This document shows, piece after piece, positions 1 to 5,439 of a stretch of 6,282 bases of DNA. The translations under genes were made by a program, and so were the position numbers. The DNA lies in contig JAEHCT010000081.1 of the NCBI GenBank assembly GCA_020697635.1, positions 1 to 6,282 of the forward strand, read 5' to 3'. The notes beneath the pieces are model-generated. The model saw only the letters and a program-made list of their open reading frames with translations, was not told where the DNA came from and ran no database searches. This DNA is from Candidatus Bathyarchaeota archaeon. GTDB lineage: Archaea > Thermoproteota > Bathyarchaeia > TCS64. Position 1 is the first letter of the stretch; each line of letters begins with the position of its first letter.

Positions 1-100
1 TTTTGAAGTTGGGAAGCCATACTAGGAACAGGTACAGCAGGGCCAGACCCATGCCGATCAGAGATAGCACCAGCGCAAGGCCTTCTCCCAGTTTTCGCAT
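1..100 (-). CDS. N-terminal part of an unrecognised small membrane protein (runs off the window)
   Basis: An open frame starts with ATG at 100 and continues to the window edge, giving 33 codons. The protein begins MRKLGEGLALVLSL. Residues about 7-29 are an almost unbroken hydrophobic stretch rich in Leu, Gly and Ala, ending in VWLPNFK. A short basic N-terminus before one hydrophobic span suggests a membrane anchor or an uncleaved signal anchor with the N-terminus in the cytoplasm. A GAGG SD site lies 7 nt before the ATG and a TATA-like element is centred 42 nt upstream, so the start is well supported. It lies 143 nt beyond the end of htpX on the same strand and appears to have its own promoter. 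I do not recognise the family. The rest of the gene is outside the window, so its length and function stay open. Confidence 0.6.
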   Translation of the reverse strand, partial: MRKLGEGLALVLSLIGMGLALLYLFLVWLPNFK

Positions 101-107
101 GATCAAG

Positions 108-111
108 CCTC
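108..111 (-). promoter_or_regulatory. Shine-Dalgarno site for the partial membrane-protein gene
   Basis: GAGG reads on the minus strand at 111-108, leaving a 7-nt spacer before the ATG at 100. It decides the start of a reading frame that would otherwise be a short partial ORF. Confidence 0.5.
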
Positions 112-138
112 TAGCCACGTATAGATGAAGATTTGTTC

Positions 139-146
139 CTATAACG
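139..146 (-). promoter_or_regulatory. TATA-like promoter element for the partial membrane-protein gene
   Basis: The minus strand reads CGTTATAG here, centred about 42 nt upstream of the ATG at 100. An archaeal transcript usually starts about 25 nt downstream of the TATA centre, which gives a leader of roughly 15-17 nt containing the GAGG site. The rest of the 101-243 gap holds a T-run behind htpX and other A/T-rich patches (for example near 183-200). I see no further ORF and no RNA gene in it. Confidence 0.4.
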
Positions 147-221
147 ATGATACATACAGTAATGAGCCGGTTAGGCGAGCGCGTTTAACGGATAATATGG
201 AGAGGTCGGGCTATGCTGTGG

Positions 222-230
222 TTAAAAATA
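222..230 (-). terminator. Oligo-T candidate terminator after htpX
   Basis: The minus strand reads TATTTTTAA here, a run of five T, starting about 14 nt after the htpX stop codon. Archaeal RNA polymerase often terminates at T-rich tracts without a hairpin. The run is short, so this is only a candidate. Its position between htpX and the next promoter fits an operon end. Confidence 0.35.
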
Positions 231-243
231 GGAGTTGGTGGGT

Positions 244-1146
244 CTACATCTCGCGTAGCCGCTTGATGCGCTCCTCGATGGGGGGGTGCGTCGCGTAGAG
301 CGCGTCCAGGGCGCTCCTGTTGGGGTCCGCGATGAAGAGGTGGCTCACAGCCTCGCTGACTTTCATGTCGCCGCGGTTGTGTTTACCTATCTTCTCCAGG
401 GCGTCCGCCAGCCCGTCGGGGTAGCGTGTGAGCTCTGCTCCGGATGCGTCGGCCATGTACTCACGCCGCCTGCTGACGGCGAGCTGGACAAGCCGCGTCA
501 AGATGGGGGCGAAGATGGCGAGGATGAAGCCGACGGCCACGATTATGAGGCCTATGTTTCCTCTGTCCCTGTCGCGTTTACCCCGTCTCCCGCCCCACCA
601 GTAGCTTCGGAGTATCATGTGGCTCAGTATGCCCACCAATCCGACGAGGACGGCTACGAGGGTCATGAACTGGATGTCCCTGTTACGTACGTGGCTGAGC
701 TCGTGGGCTATGACTCCCTCCAGCTCCTGCCTGTCGAGGGCCCTCATGAGTCCCGTCGTCACTGCCACCGAGGCGTGCTCCGGATCCTTGCCGGTCGCGA
801 ACGCGTTGAGCTCGTCGCTGGGAACCACGTAGACCTTGGGCTTCGGGATGCCTGCGGCTATGGCCAACCCCTCCACCGTGTCATTGAGGTAAGTGTACTG
901 GGGTCCCTCCGCGGGAACCGCTCCCGTGCTGCTCAGCACGACCCTGTCGCCGTACTGGTAGCTGCTCCACGTGTAGATGAAGACGAAGATCAGCGAGATG
1001 GGCACCATAACGTACACGGCGTCCGGCGCCCAGATGTAGCTGATGCTCACGATGAGCGCGAAAAGAACGGCGCTGACTATGACTGCTAGAAGTAGGCTGT
1101 CCCGCCTGTTCCGGGACTGCTCGTCGTGGAAGCTTCTTCTCTGCAT
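244..1146 (-). CDS. htpX: HtpX-family M48 membrane zinc metalloprotease
   Basis: Membrane-embedded endopeptidase of family M48 (HtpX-like), which in characterised relatives cleaves misfolded or damaged membrane proteins with its active site on the cytoplasmic face. The 300-residue length is typical. The zinc motif HELSH lies at residues 148-152 (His148, Glu149, His152), and the third ligand is Glu229 in REYMADASGAEL. Four hydrophobic segments sit at about 18-38, 43-62, 160-180 and 198-222, two before and two after the protease core, as in HtpX. The loop near 181-197 is very rich in Arg, Lys and Gly and is probably cytoplasmic. The C-terminal THPPIEERIKRL motif is also standard. The ATG follows the lemA stop directly (TAGATG) with no strong SD, so it is probably translated by coupling to lemA. 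All catalytic residues are present, so the enzyme should be active. Confidence 0.95.
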   Translation of the reverse strand: MQRRSFHDEQSRNRRDSLLLAVIVSAVLFALIVSISYIWAPDAVYVMVPISLIFVFIYTWSSYQYGDRVVLSSTGAVPAEGPQYTYLNDTVEGLAIAAGIPKPKVYVVPSDELNAFATGKDPEHASVAVTTGLMRALDRQELEGVIAHELSHVRNRDIQFMTLVAVLVGLVGILSHMILRSYWWGGRRGKRDRDRGNIGLIIVAVGFILAIFAPILTRLVQLAVSRRREYMADASGAELTRYPDGLADALEKIGKHNRGDMKVSEAVSHLFIADPNRSALDALYATHPPIEERIKRLREM

Positions 1147-1695
1147 CTAGAACTTCACTTGCGGAACCGCTCGTGCCTCGTCGGGTATCTCAAGGAAATC
1201 GTGCTTCCCGCGTCCTCCAGCGAACCAGACGCCGGGGATGGTGGTTACTATGTTGTTGAAGCTGAGCACGCTGTCGTTGTAGTACTGGCGGGCGTACGCG
1301 ATCTTGTTCTCTATTCCCTCCAGTTGCTCCTGGAGCAACTTGAAGTTCGCCTGGGCCTTCAGGTCTGGGTAGGCCTCGGCGACGGCGAAGAGCCTGCCGA
1401 GAGCCTGAGTCAGCACGTTATCCGCCTCGACGCGGGCCTGCCTGCTGCCGGACACCATGCCGGCGCGTGCCTTGGCTATGTTGTCGAATATCTCCTTCTC
1501 GTGGCTGGCGTACCCTTTGACTGTCTCGACGAGGTTGGGGACCAGATCGAACCGTTTCTGGAGCTGCACGTCGATCTGGGCCCAGGCCTCCTCGATCCTA
1601 TTGGCCAGGGTCACTATCCTGTTGTTGTACGAGATGTACAACCCTATAACTGCGACTGCGAGGACTACGAGTCCTCCTATAAGGTAACCTATCAT
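1147..1695 (-). CDS. lemA: LemA family membrane-anchored protein
   Basis: LemA proteins are small membrane-anchored, mostly alpha-helical coiled proteins whose molecular role is not settled; they are widely found next to HtpX-type or TPM-domain genes. This 182-residue copy has the usual length. One N-terminal transmembrane helix spans residues about 3-22. It is followed by the family signature YNNRIVTLANRIEEAWAQID (23-42), then RFDLVPNLVETVKGYASHE (48-66), YPDLKAQANFKLLQEQLE (109-126) and the IAYARQYYNDSV block (132-143). The C-terminus VPQVKF fits the usual family ending. The helical domain most likely faces outside the cell, judged from the short non-basic N-terminus and known relatives. 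The ATG is supported by an SD (AAGGTGA) and a clear TATA box. It is the first gene of a two-gene operon with htpX, suggesting it scaffolds or assists the protease. Confidence 0.95.
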   Translation of the reverse strand: MIGYLIGGLVVLAVAVIGLYISYNNRIVTLANRIEEAWAQIDVQLQKRFDLVPNLVETVKGYASHEKEIFDNIAKARAGMVSGSRQARVEADNVLTQALGRLFAVAEAYPDLKAQANFKLLQEQLEGIENKIAYARQYYNDSVLSFNNIVTTIPGVWFAGGRGKHDFLEIPDEARAVPQVKF

Positions 1696-1705
1696 GTTGA
1701 TTGTT

Positions 1706-1712
1706 TCACCTT
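1706..1712 (-). promoter_or_regulatory. Shine-Dalgarno site of lemA
   Basis: AAGGTGA reads on the minus strand at 1712-1706, with a 10-nt spacer before the lemA ATG. It matches the GGTGA core of the archaeal anti-SD. The spacer is slightly long but no better start is in frame. Confidence 0.6.
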
Positions 1713-1734
1713 GAGATACTTGTTGAAGCTAGGG

Positions 1735-1741
1735 TTATAAA
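1735..1741 (-). promoter_or_regulatory. TATA box of the lemA-htpX operon
   Basis: The minus strand reads TTTATAA at 1741-1735, the cleanest archaeal TATA box in the window. It lies 24 nt beyond the stop codon of the upstream toroid gene and is centred 43 nt before the lemA ATG. The predicted transcript start is near 1712, giving a leader of about 17 nt that just includes the SD. Confidence 0.65.
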
Positions 1742-1753
1742 CCGTTTTCATAA

Positions 1754-1763
1754 TCTGATCAGA
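1754..1763 (-). repeat. 10-bp perfect palindrome just upstream of the lemA TATA box
   Basis: TCTGATCAGA is a perfect inverted repeat lying between the stop codon of the toroid gene and the lemA TATA box, with 12 nt between it and the box. The position suits an operator or the BRE-proximal region. It is short enough to arise by chance. Confidence 0.3.
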
Positions 1764-1764
1764 A

Positions 1765-2775
1765 TTAAGCCATACTTGAATAGTAGAGTTTGAGGACCCG
1801 CATGGCTCTGAGGGTGATCCACTTGCTGGGCTTGTGCTTCTCCTCTATGTCGACGATCATCTTGCCGTTAAACGTGTGCTTCAGCAGCCATGCGCCGTCC
1901 CTCTGCTGCGCCTCCAGCACCATGTCTATGGAGGGCTTCATCCGCTGGTCCCTGACCCCGAGCCTCGTCAGGGTGTCCAGTATCTCAAGGACGTCCGTCT
2001 GGTAGAAGAGGGGGAACCCGAACCGCTTCCACCCGGCCTTGTCTTTACGGCTACCGTCCGGGTTCCGGAGATACTGGTAGACGTTGTTGTCCATGAGGTT
2101 CCCCACCTCCCTGAGTATCACCCGCCTGACCTCTGGGCTCCTCCTCTCCTCCGGGATTATGCTCAGAGCCTTCAGAACCTTGGTGGCGCCCATGTAGCAG
2201 TTAACGGGGAACACCCGGTCAGGGTCGATGGGGTACGCCCTGCACCTCCAGCCGGCGTTGTCGTCGTCGTGGTGCTCCACTTGGAAGTCAAGCGTCCTCT
2301 GGGTTCGGGGGTCATCCATATAACCGAAGTGATTCAGGTAGTAGAGTACGTTGCCGTCGAGGCAGCACCCGTCCTTCACCACGCTATCTCTCCCACGCTC
2401 TGTTTTGGGCATCTCGGTGAGGAAGTGGCCGCTGTTCCTCTGGAACCTATAGAGGTGCTCCACCGCCTTCTCGATCTCGGGGGTTCTCCTGGCGCCCAGC
2501 TCGGCGAGGATGAGTAGCTGGTGGGTGGTCGCTGTGTACTTGGGGAGGTACATGCTGTACACGTTCTCCCAGTATCCTTCCGGGTTCATCGCGTCAAGGA
2601 TCGCGGTGACGATGGGGCTCTCCATGATCATGTCCCGGGTGACCACGACGTCTGGGTTGTCTTCCTCTAGGTCTAGGAGGTCCCTCAAAGCCCAGTACCT
2701 AACCGACGGGGCACTTGGCTCCAGAAGCCACTCAGTTCTATCCTCTTTCAGCTTGTCCTTCCACAAATGGATCAC
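1765..2775 (-). CDS. Alpha/alpha-toroid (prenyltransferase/squalene-oxidase-repeat-like) protein of unknown function
   Basis: The 336-residue protein belongs to a prokaryotic family recognisable by the N-terminal signature WLLEPSAPSVRYWALRDLL (16-34) and related to the terpenoid-cyclase/prenyltransferase toroid fold; relatives are often loosely labelled 'nitrogen fixation protein NifH', which is misleading because there is no P-loop or [4Fe-4S] ATPase here. Repeated helical units carry QW-like ends such as FQRNSGHF (111-118), FQVEHHDDDNAGWRC (164-178) and AQQRDGAWLL (289-298). Conserved Cys occur at 137, 138, 178 and 193. The C-terminal KPSKWITLRAMRVLK (315-329) is also characteristic. No signal peptide or membrane helix is seen, so it is probably cytoplasmic. 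The start is a GTG at 2775, 5 nt after the cyclase stop, with no clear SD; the WLLEP signature begins only 15 residues in, so the start cannot be much later. The true reaction is unknown; it may bind or cyclise a substrate, or be a non-catalytic scaffold. Confidence 0.8.
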   Translation of the reverse strand: MIHLWKDKLKEDRTEWLLEPSAPSVRYWALRDLLDLEEDNPDVVVTRDMIMESPIVTAILDAMNPEGYWENVYSMYLPKYTATTHQLLILAELGARRTPEIEKAVEHLYRFQRNSGHFLTEMPKTERGRDSVVKDGCCLDGNVLYYLNHFGYMDDPRTQRTLDFQVEHHDDDNAGWRCRAYPIDPDRVFPVNCYMGATKVLKALSIIPEERRSPEVRRVILREVGNLMDNNVYQYLRNPDGSRKDKAGWKRFGFPLFYQTDVLEILDTLTRLGVRDQRMKPSIDMVLEAQQRDGAWLLKHTFNGKMIVDIEEKHKPSKWITLRAMRVLKLYYSSMA

Positions 2776-2780
2776 ATCTT

Positions 2781-3476
2781 TTAGATAAACGCGAACGCCC
2801 TGACCGGGCAGCCTGTGCCGTCCTTAATCTTGAGAGGCGCTGCGAACATGAATGCGCCGCGAGGCGGAAGCTTCCCAAGGTTTGCCGCGTTTTCGAGGAT
2901 GAGAACCCCAGCGGGCAGGAGAACCCTGTGGGCGTGCTCCTCGGGGTCGGCGTCGGAGTCGATGGTGGGCACGTCGCCTCCCACTAGCTTCACCTTACGG
3001 GAAGCCAAGTACTGCGCGACCTCCTCGGAGATCCCCGGGTTGTCCCTCAGATAGATCTGGTTCTCGACGCCGTACTCCGTGGTCCATCTGCGCTCCCAGC
3101 CGAAGCGGAACAGGACCATGGCGCCCGCCTCTATCTCGCCGTGCATGACCTCCCATTTTTTTACCTCGTCGAGGGAAACGAACTCTCTCTCCGCTTTATG
3201 GGTCATGTCCAGAACGTAGCAGTCGCCCATCCACCTCTCCACAGGTATCTCGTCGATGGATGGTCCGTCGACTCCGCCGAGGTGCACAGGGGCGTCTACG
3301 TGGGTCCCCGCGTGCTCGAACACCAGGAACATGTAGGTGTTGAAGCCGTCTCCCTTCTCGTACGACTTCCATGGGATGTGGCCGTAGGGCACTTGGGGGC
3401 GCGGCATCCCCTCCTCTAGGCTGTGACTCAGATCGACGACCCTGCATCCCTCGATGACCTTTCTGAGAGAACTCAT
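2781..3476 (-). CDS. Cyclase family protein (KynB-like metal-dependent hydrolase)
   Basis: A 231-residue member of the cyclase/kynurenine-formamidase-like family (Pfam PF04199), close to the usual 200-260 residues. The opening VVDLSHSLEEGMP (13-25) and the motif HAGTHVDAPVH (55-65) are diagnostic. By comparison with bacterial KynB, His55, His59 and Asp61 should bind metal and His65 should be the catalytic His. A second pair, His183 and Glu195, has the same 12-residue spacing as the remaining KynB ligands. GGDVPTIDSD (166-175) matches the family GxDxxSxD block. The metal site therefore looks complete and hydrolysis of an amide, formamide or lactam-type bond is likely. Family members also include isatin hydrolases and others, so kynurenine formamidase is not proven. 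No signal peptide is seen. It sits 30 nt after the aminotransferase and 5 nt before the toroid gene, suggesting a shared pathway. The ATG lacks a visible SD. Confidence 0.88.
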   Translation of the reverse strand: MSSLRKVIEGCRVVDLSHSLEEGMPRPQVPYGHIPWKSYEKGDGFNTYMFLVFEHAGTHVDAPVHLGGVDGPSIDEIPVERWMGDCYVLDMTHKAEREFVSLDEVKKWEVMHGEIEAGAMVLFRFGWERRWTTEYGVENQIYLRDNPGISEEVAQYLASRKVKLVGGDVPTIDSDADPEEHAHRVLLPAGVLILENAANLGKLPPRGAFMFAAPLKIKDGTGCPVRAFAFI

Positions 3477-3503
3477 AGATTAGGGTAGGAGTGAGATGAA
3501 TTA

Positions 3504-3512
3504 GATTTATCG
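3504..3512 (-). promoter_or_regulatory. Possible internal TATA element for a leaderless cyclase transcript
   Basis: The minus strand reads CGATAAATC, overlapping the aminotransferase stop and centred about 31 nt upstream of the cyclase ATG. No SD exists in the 30-nt gap, so a leaderless or nearly leaderless transcript from here is possible. Read-through from the aminotransferase promoter is the simpler alternative. Confidence 0.25.
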
Positions 3513-4592
3513 CATGGAGAGCCCGTCGGCGAGGCCGCCGAGCCTTGAGAGGGCCTCGGCGAGTGCGCCGCCTCGTGAACCGGTGTTGATCCTGAGATGT
3601 TGTTCCTTGCCGAAGAAGCTGCCGGGGCTCAGGAGAACGCCTTTCTCTGTTAATAGCCTCTCGCAGAGCTCCTCGGAGCCGATCCCGTGTTCGTATTTGG
3701 GGAACCCCGTGAACCCGGCGTCCGGCTGCCTCCAGTCGAAGTCGAGGCGTTTCTTAACCCATTCGCCGAGCGTCTTCAGGTTCGTCCTGCTGATCTGGAG
3801 GTTCCTCTCTATGAGCTGCTCTCGTTTCCCGAGTATGGCTATGGCGACGGCTTCGCCGAGCCCCGAGTGGCCGAGGGTGGTGTAGTCCTTCATCACCCAG
3901 CAGCGCTCTATGAGGCTTGGCTCGCCTATTATCCAGCCTATCCTTGGGCTGGTCGCCCCCAGCTTGGATACGCTGCCCGTCACGACGCCCCGCTCCGTGA
4001 ACTTGAGGGGGGTTGACGCGGGTTCGCCGTTTAGCTCGGAGCCTCTGAGGGCGTTGTCGCAGTGGAGGTACGCGCCGGCGTCCTCGGCTATCTCGCTGAT
4101 GGCCTTCATCTCGTCCCTGGTGAGCACGGCGCCTGTCGGGTTGTTGGGGTTGTCGAGGAAGATGACTCTGGTCTGGGGATTGATTTTTTCTTTGATCTCC
4201 TCGATGTCTGGCCTCCACGCGTCATCCTCCCTGAGCTGGAACTCGTCGACCTTCACACCCATGGCCTTTGCGAGTCCCGTGGTCTGCTCGTACTGAGGGT
4301 TCTCTGTGAGATAGTGGTCGCCGGATTCGAGAACCGTCAGGTTGAGGATGAGGTTGGCCTCACTGGTCCCTGAGGTTATGAGAATGTTCTCGGGCTCGAT
4401 ACCTGGAAACCACTCCATGAGCTTCTCTTTCAGCTCGTCCGAGCCATCGGTCCTGCCGTACTTCATCAGGGTGTCCGGGTCTAGGCTAGGTAAAACGTCG
4501 CCTAGCCTCAGTTTGGATACCCCGCCTCCGCCGAGGTCCAGCTCAGCGTTTCTGAGAAGCCATCTTTCAAGCCTAAAGGGTTTGATTCGCAA
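3507..4592 (-). CDS. Fold-type I PLP-dependent aminotransferase (class I/II), capreomycidine-synthase-like group
   Basis: Cytoplasmic PLP enzyme of 361 residues, somewhat shorter than typical class I aminotransferases (about 380-400). Visible landmarks: YGRTDGSDELKEKL (45-58); phosphate-loop-like SGTSEAN (74-80); Tyr101 in the ring-stacking position; NPNNPTG (148-154) with Asn151; Asp179 in LHCDNALRG, which should pair with the pyridine nitrogen; SVSK with Schiff-base Lys210; Arg217 in SPRIGW; and a carboxylate-binding Arg334 in HLRINTG. The tyrosine usually three residues after the Asp (DxxY) is Leu182, which is unusual. The start is a TTG: the next in-frame stop upstream is at 4619-4617 with no ATG or GTG between, a GGTG lies 5 nt before it, and the N-terminus MRIKPFRLERW matches what I recall of related aminotransferases. 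The KynB-like hydrolase follows after 30 nt, so an amino-acid or kynurenine-type substrate is a fair guess. The exact substrate is unknown. Confidence 0.9.
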   Translation of the reverse strand: MRIKPFRLERWLLRNAELDLGGGGVSKLRLGDVLPSLDPDTLMKYGRTDGSDELKEKLMEWFPGIEPENILITSGTSEANLILNLTVLESGDHYLTENPQYEQTTGLAKAMGVKVDEFQLREDDAWRPDIEEIKEKINPQTRVIFLDNPNNPTGAVLTRDEMKAISEIAEDAGAYLHCDNALRGSELNGEPASTPLKFTERGVVTGSVSKLGATSPRIGWIIGEPSLIERCWVMKDYTTLGHSGLGEAVAIAILGKREQLIERNLQISRTNLKTLGEWVKKRLDFDWRQPDAGFTGFPKYEHGIGSEELCERLLTEKGVLLSPGSFFGKEQHLRINTGSRGGALAEALSRLGGLADGLSMR

Positions 4593-4597
4593 GAAGA

Positions 4598-4601
4598 CAC
4601 C
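4598..4601 (-). promoter_or_regulatory. Shine-Dalgarno site supporting the TTG start of the aminotransferase
   Basis: GGTG reads on the minus strand at 4601-4598, 5 nt before the TTG. It matters because no ATG or GTG is available in this frame back to the upstream stop. Confidence 0.45.
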
Positions 4602-4608
4602 GAAGAGT

Positions 4609-4622
4609 ACTTGTTTTCAAGT
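4609..4622 (-). repeat. Inverted repeat in the aminotransferase leader
   Basis: The minus strand reads ACTTGAAAACAAGT: two 5-bp arms around an AAAA spacer. It lies between the candidate TATA element (4631-4638) and the GGTG site, overlapping the predicted transcript start near 4610. This is where an archaeal repressor could block polymerase. It is also compatible with chance in A/T-rich DNA. Confidence 0.35.
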
Positions 4623-4630
4623 GATTTAAC

Positions 4631-4638
4631 GTTATTTT
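4631..4638 (-). promoter_or_regulatory. TATA-like element of the aminotransferase-cyclase-toroid cluster
   Basis: The minus strand reads AAAATAAC, centred 42-43 nt upstream of the TTG start, the same geometry as at lemA. The 90-nt gap from 4593 to 4682 contains this element, the inverted repeat and the SD. A second A/T-rich patch (GTTAAATC, 4630-4623) is an alternative TATA. Confidence 0.4.
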
Positions 4639-4682
4639 CACCTATGTCATGGAAACCCTTGGCTTGAACGGCGTTGTGTTGG

Positions 4683-5378
4683 CTAGAGCTCGAAGTACAC
4701 TATCTTCCGGCGCTTCTTCTTGGGCTCCAGCCTGAGGCTCCTGAGCCTCCCTATCTCGCCGGTGCTCTTGACGTGGGTGCCCATGCAGAAGGTGTGGGCG
4801 TACTCCCCGATCTCCACCATCCTGAGCCTCTCCACGCCCGTGGGTATCTTCTCGAGGAAGCTCTGTTTGCGGGTGTCGTCACCGACGTCCAGCTGGTCCC
4901 TGTAGGTGTAGTATATCCGGACAGGTATATCCGTCTCGATGATCTCGTCGAACCGCCGCCACACGGTCTGAATCGTATCCTCGTCTAGGTCGCTGGGCTT
5001 GAAGTCCAGCTGGCTGAAGCTGCTGAAGACCTTGGGTCCGCTGCCGGCAGCCTCGAATAAGCCGGTGAGGAGGTGTTCCCCACTGTGGAGCCTCATGAAG
5101 TTGAATCGACGCTCCCAGTCGATGACTCCATGAACCTCGGTATCTTCCGCGATGTCTCCGTCGAGGTAGTGGAATATTTGGGGGCCACGCTTCATCACCT
5201 TTACGACGTTATAGACGGTACCACCCGCTTCGAGAGTGCCCATGTCGGTCGGCTGGCCTCCACCCTCGGGGTAGAATGCGGTCCTGTCGAGGACTACGAA
5301 TCTGGGACCCGCCCTGACGACGGAGGCGTCGAACTCCCTGAGGTAGCTGTCCTCGACGTAGAGTTGTATACTGTCCAT
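4683..5378 (-). CDS. alaX: Alanyl-tRNA editing protein AlaX (AlaX-M type)
   Basis: Free-standing trans-editing enzyme that hydrolyses Ser (and often Gly) wrongly attached to tRNA-Ala, related to the editing domain of AlaRS. The zinc motif is complete: His98 and His102 in HSGEH, then Cys198 and His202 in CMGTH. The N-terminal half carries the Gly-rich loop FYPEGGGQPTDMGTL (35-49), which is present in AlaX-M and AlaX-L but lacking in the short AlaX-S, and the 231-residue length fits AlaX-M. STGEIGRLRSLRLEPKKKRR (205-224) is the typical end of the editing domain. The usual CGGTH is CMGTH here, a mild departure. The ATG has a GGGAG SD 4 nt upstream and a TATA-like element centred 41 nt upstream. 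It appears to be a single-gene unit, followed 90 nt later by the aminotransferase gene. Confidence 0.93.
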   Translation of the reverse strand: MDSIQLYVEDSYLREFDASVVRAGPRFVVLDRTAFYPEGGGQPTDMGTLEAGGTVYNVVKVMKRGPQIFHYLDGDIAEDTEVHGVIDWERRFNFMRLHSGEHLLTGLFEAAGSGPKVFSSFSQLDFKPSDLDEDTIQTVWRRFDEIIETDIPVRIYYTYRDQLDVGDDTRKQSFLEKIPTGVERLRMVEIGEYAHTFCMGTHVKSTGEIGRLRSLRLEPKKKRRKIVYFEL

Positions 5379-5382
5379 GTTA

Positions 5383-5387
5383 CTCCC
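5383..5387 (-). promoter_or_regulatory. Shine-Dalgarno site of alaX
   Basis: GGGAG on the minus strand, 4 nt before the ATG, with another GGAG a few bases upstream (5393-5390). It fixes the alaX start. Confidence 0.6.
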
Positions 5388-5414
5388 TTCTCCGGTTCAC
5401 TTACCATCAGGATG

Positions 5415-5423
5415 AATATTATT
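5415..5423 (-). promoter_or_regulatory. TATA-like promoter element of alaX
   Basis: The minus strand reads AATAATATT, centred 41 nt upstream of the alaX ATG and 16 nt after the stop codon of the small ORF. The predicted leader is about 15 nt and includes the SD. Confidence 0.5.
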
Positions 5424-5439
5424 GTCTTGGTGAATAGCG

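Noticed and set aside
101..243. Possible RNA gene or small ORF in the gap behind htpX
   Set aside because: Only short A/T-rich patches, a five-T run and a TATA-like element are present; no stable stem or sustained frame was found on either strand.
286..1089. Long plus-strand ORF (267 codons) opposite htpX
   Set aside because: It is the antisense shadow of a gene with all catalytic motifs of HtpX; G/C-rich third positions keep the opposite frame open. Its product has no recognisable motif.
1126..1740. Plus-strand ORF (204 codons) opposite lemA
   Set aside because: It lies entirely over lemA and its promoter; LemA has full family signatures and the antisense product has none.
1834..2517. Plus-strand ORF (227 codons) opposite the toroid gene
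   Set aside because: Antisense shadow with valine- and leucine-rich low-complexity composition and no family features.
1765..2775. Reading the toroid protein as a nitrogenase iron protein (NifH)
   Set aside because: Relatives often carry this label, but there is no P-loop and no NifH cluster-binding pattern; helical QW-like repeats are seen instead.
3196..4218. Arg/Pro-rich alternative minus-strand frames inside the cyclase and aminotransferase genes
   Set aside because: Compositionally biased out-of-frame readings of genes with intact catalytic motifs; no start signals.
4593..4682. Riboswitch or hairpin terminator between alaX and the aminotransferase
   Set aside because: The only inverted repeat has 5-bp arms and no following T-run in the alaX transcript, so it is better read as a possible operator.
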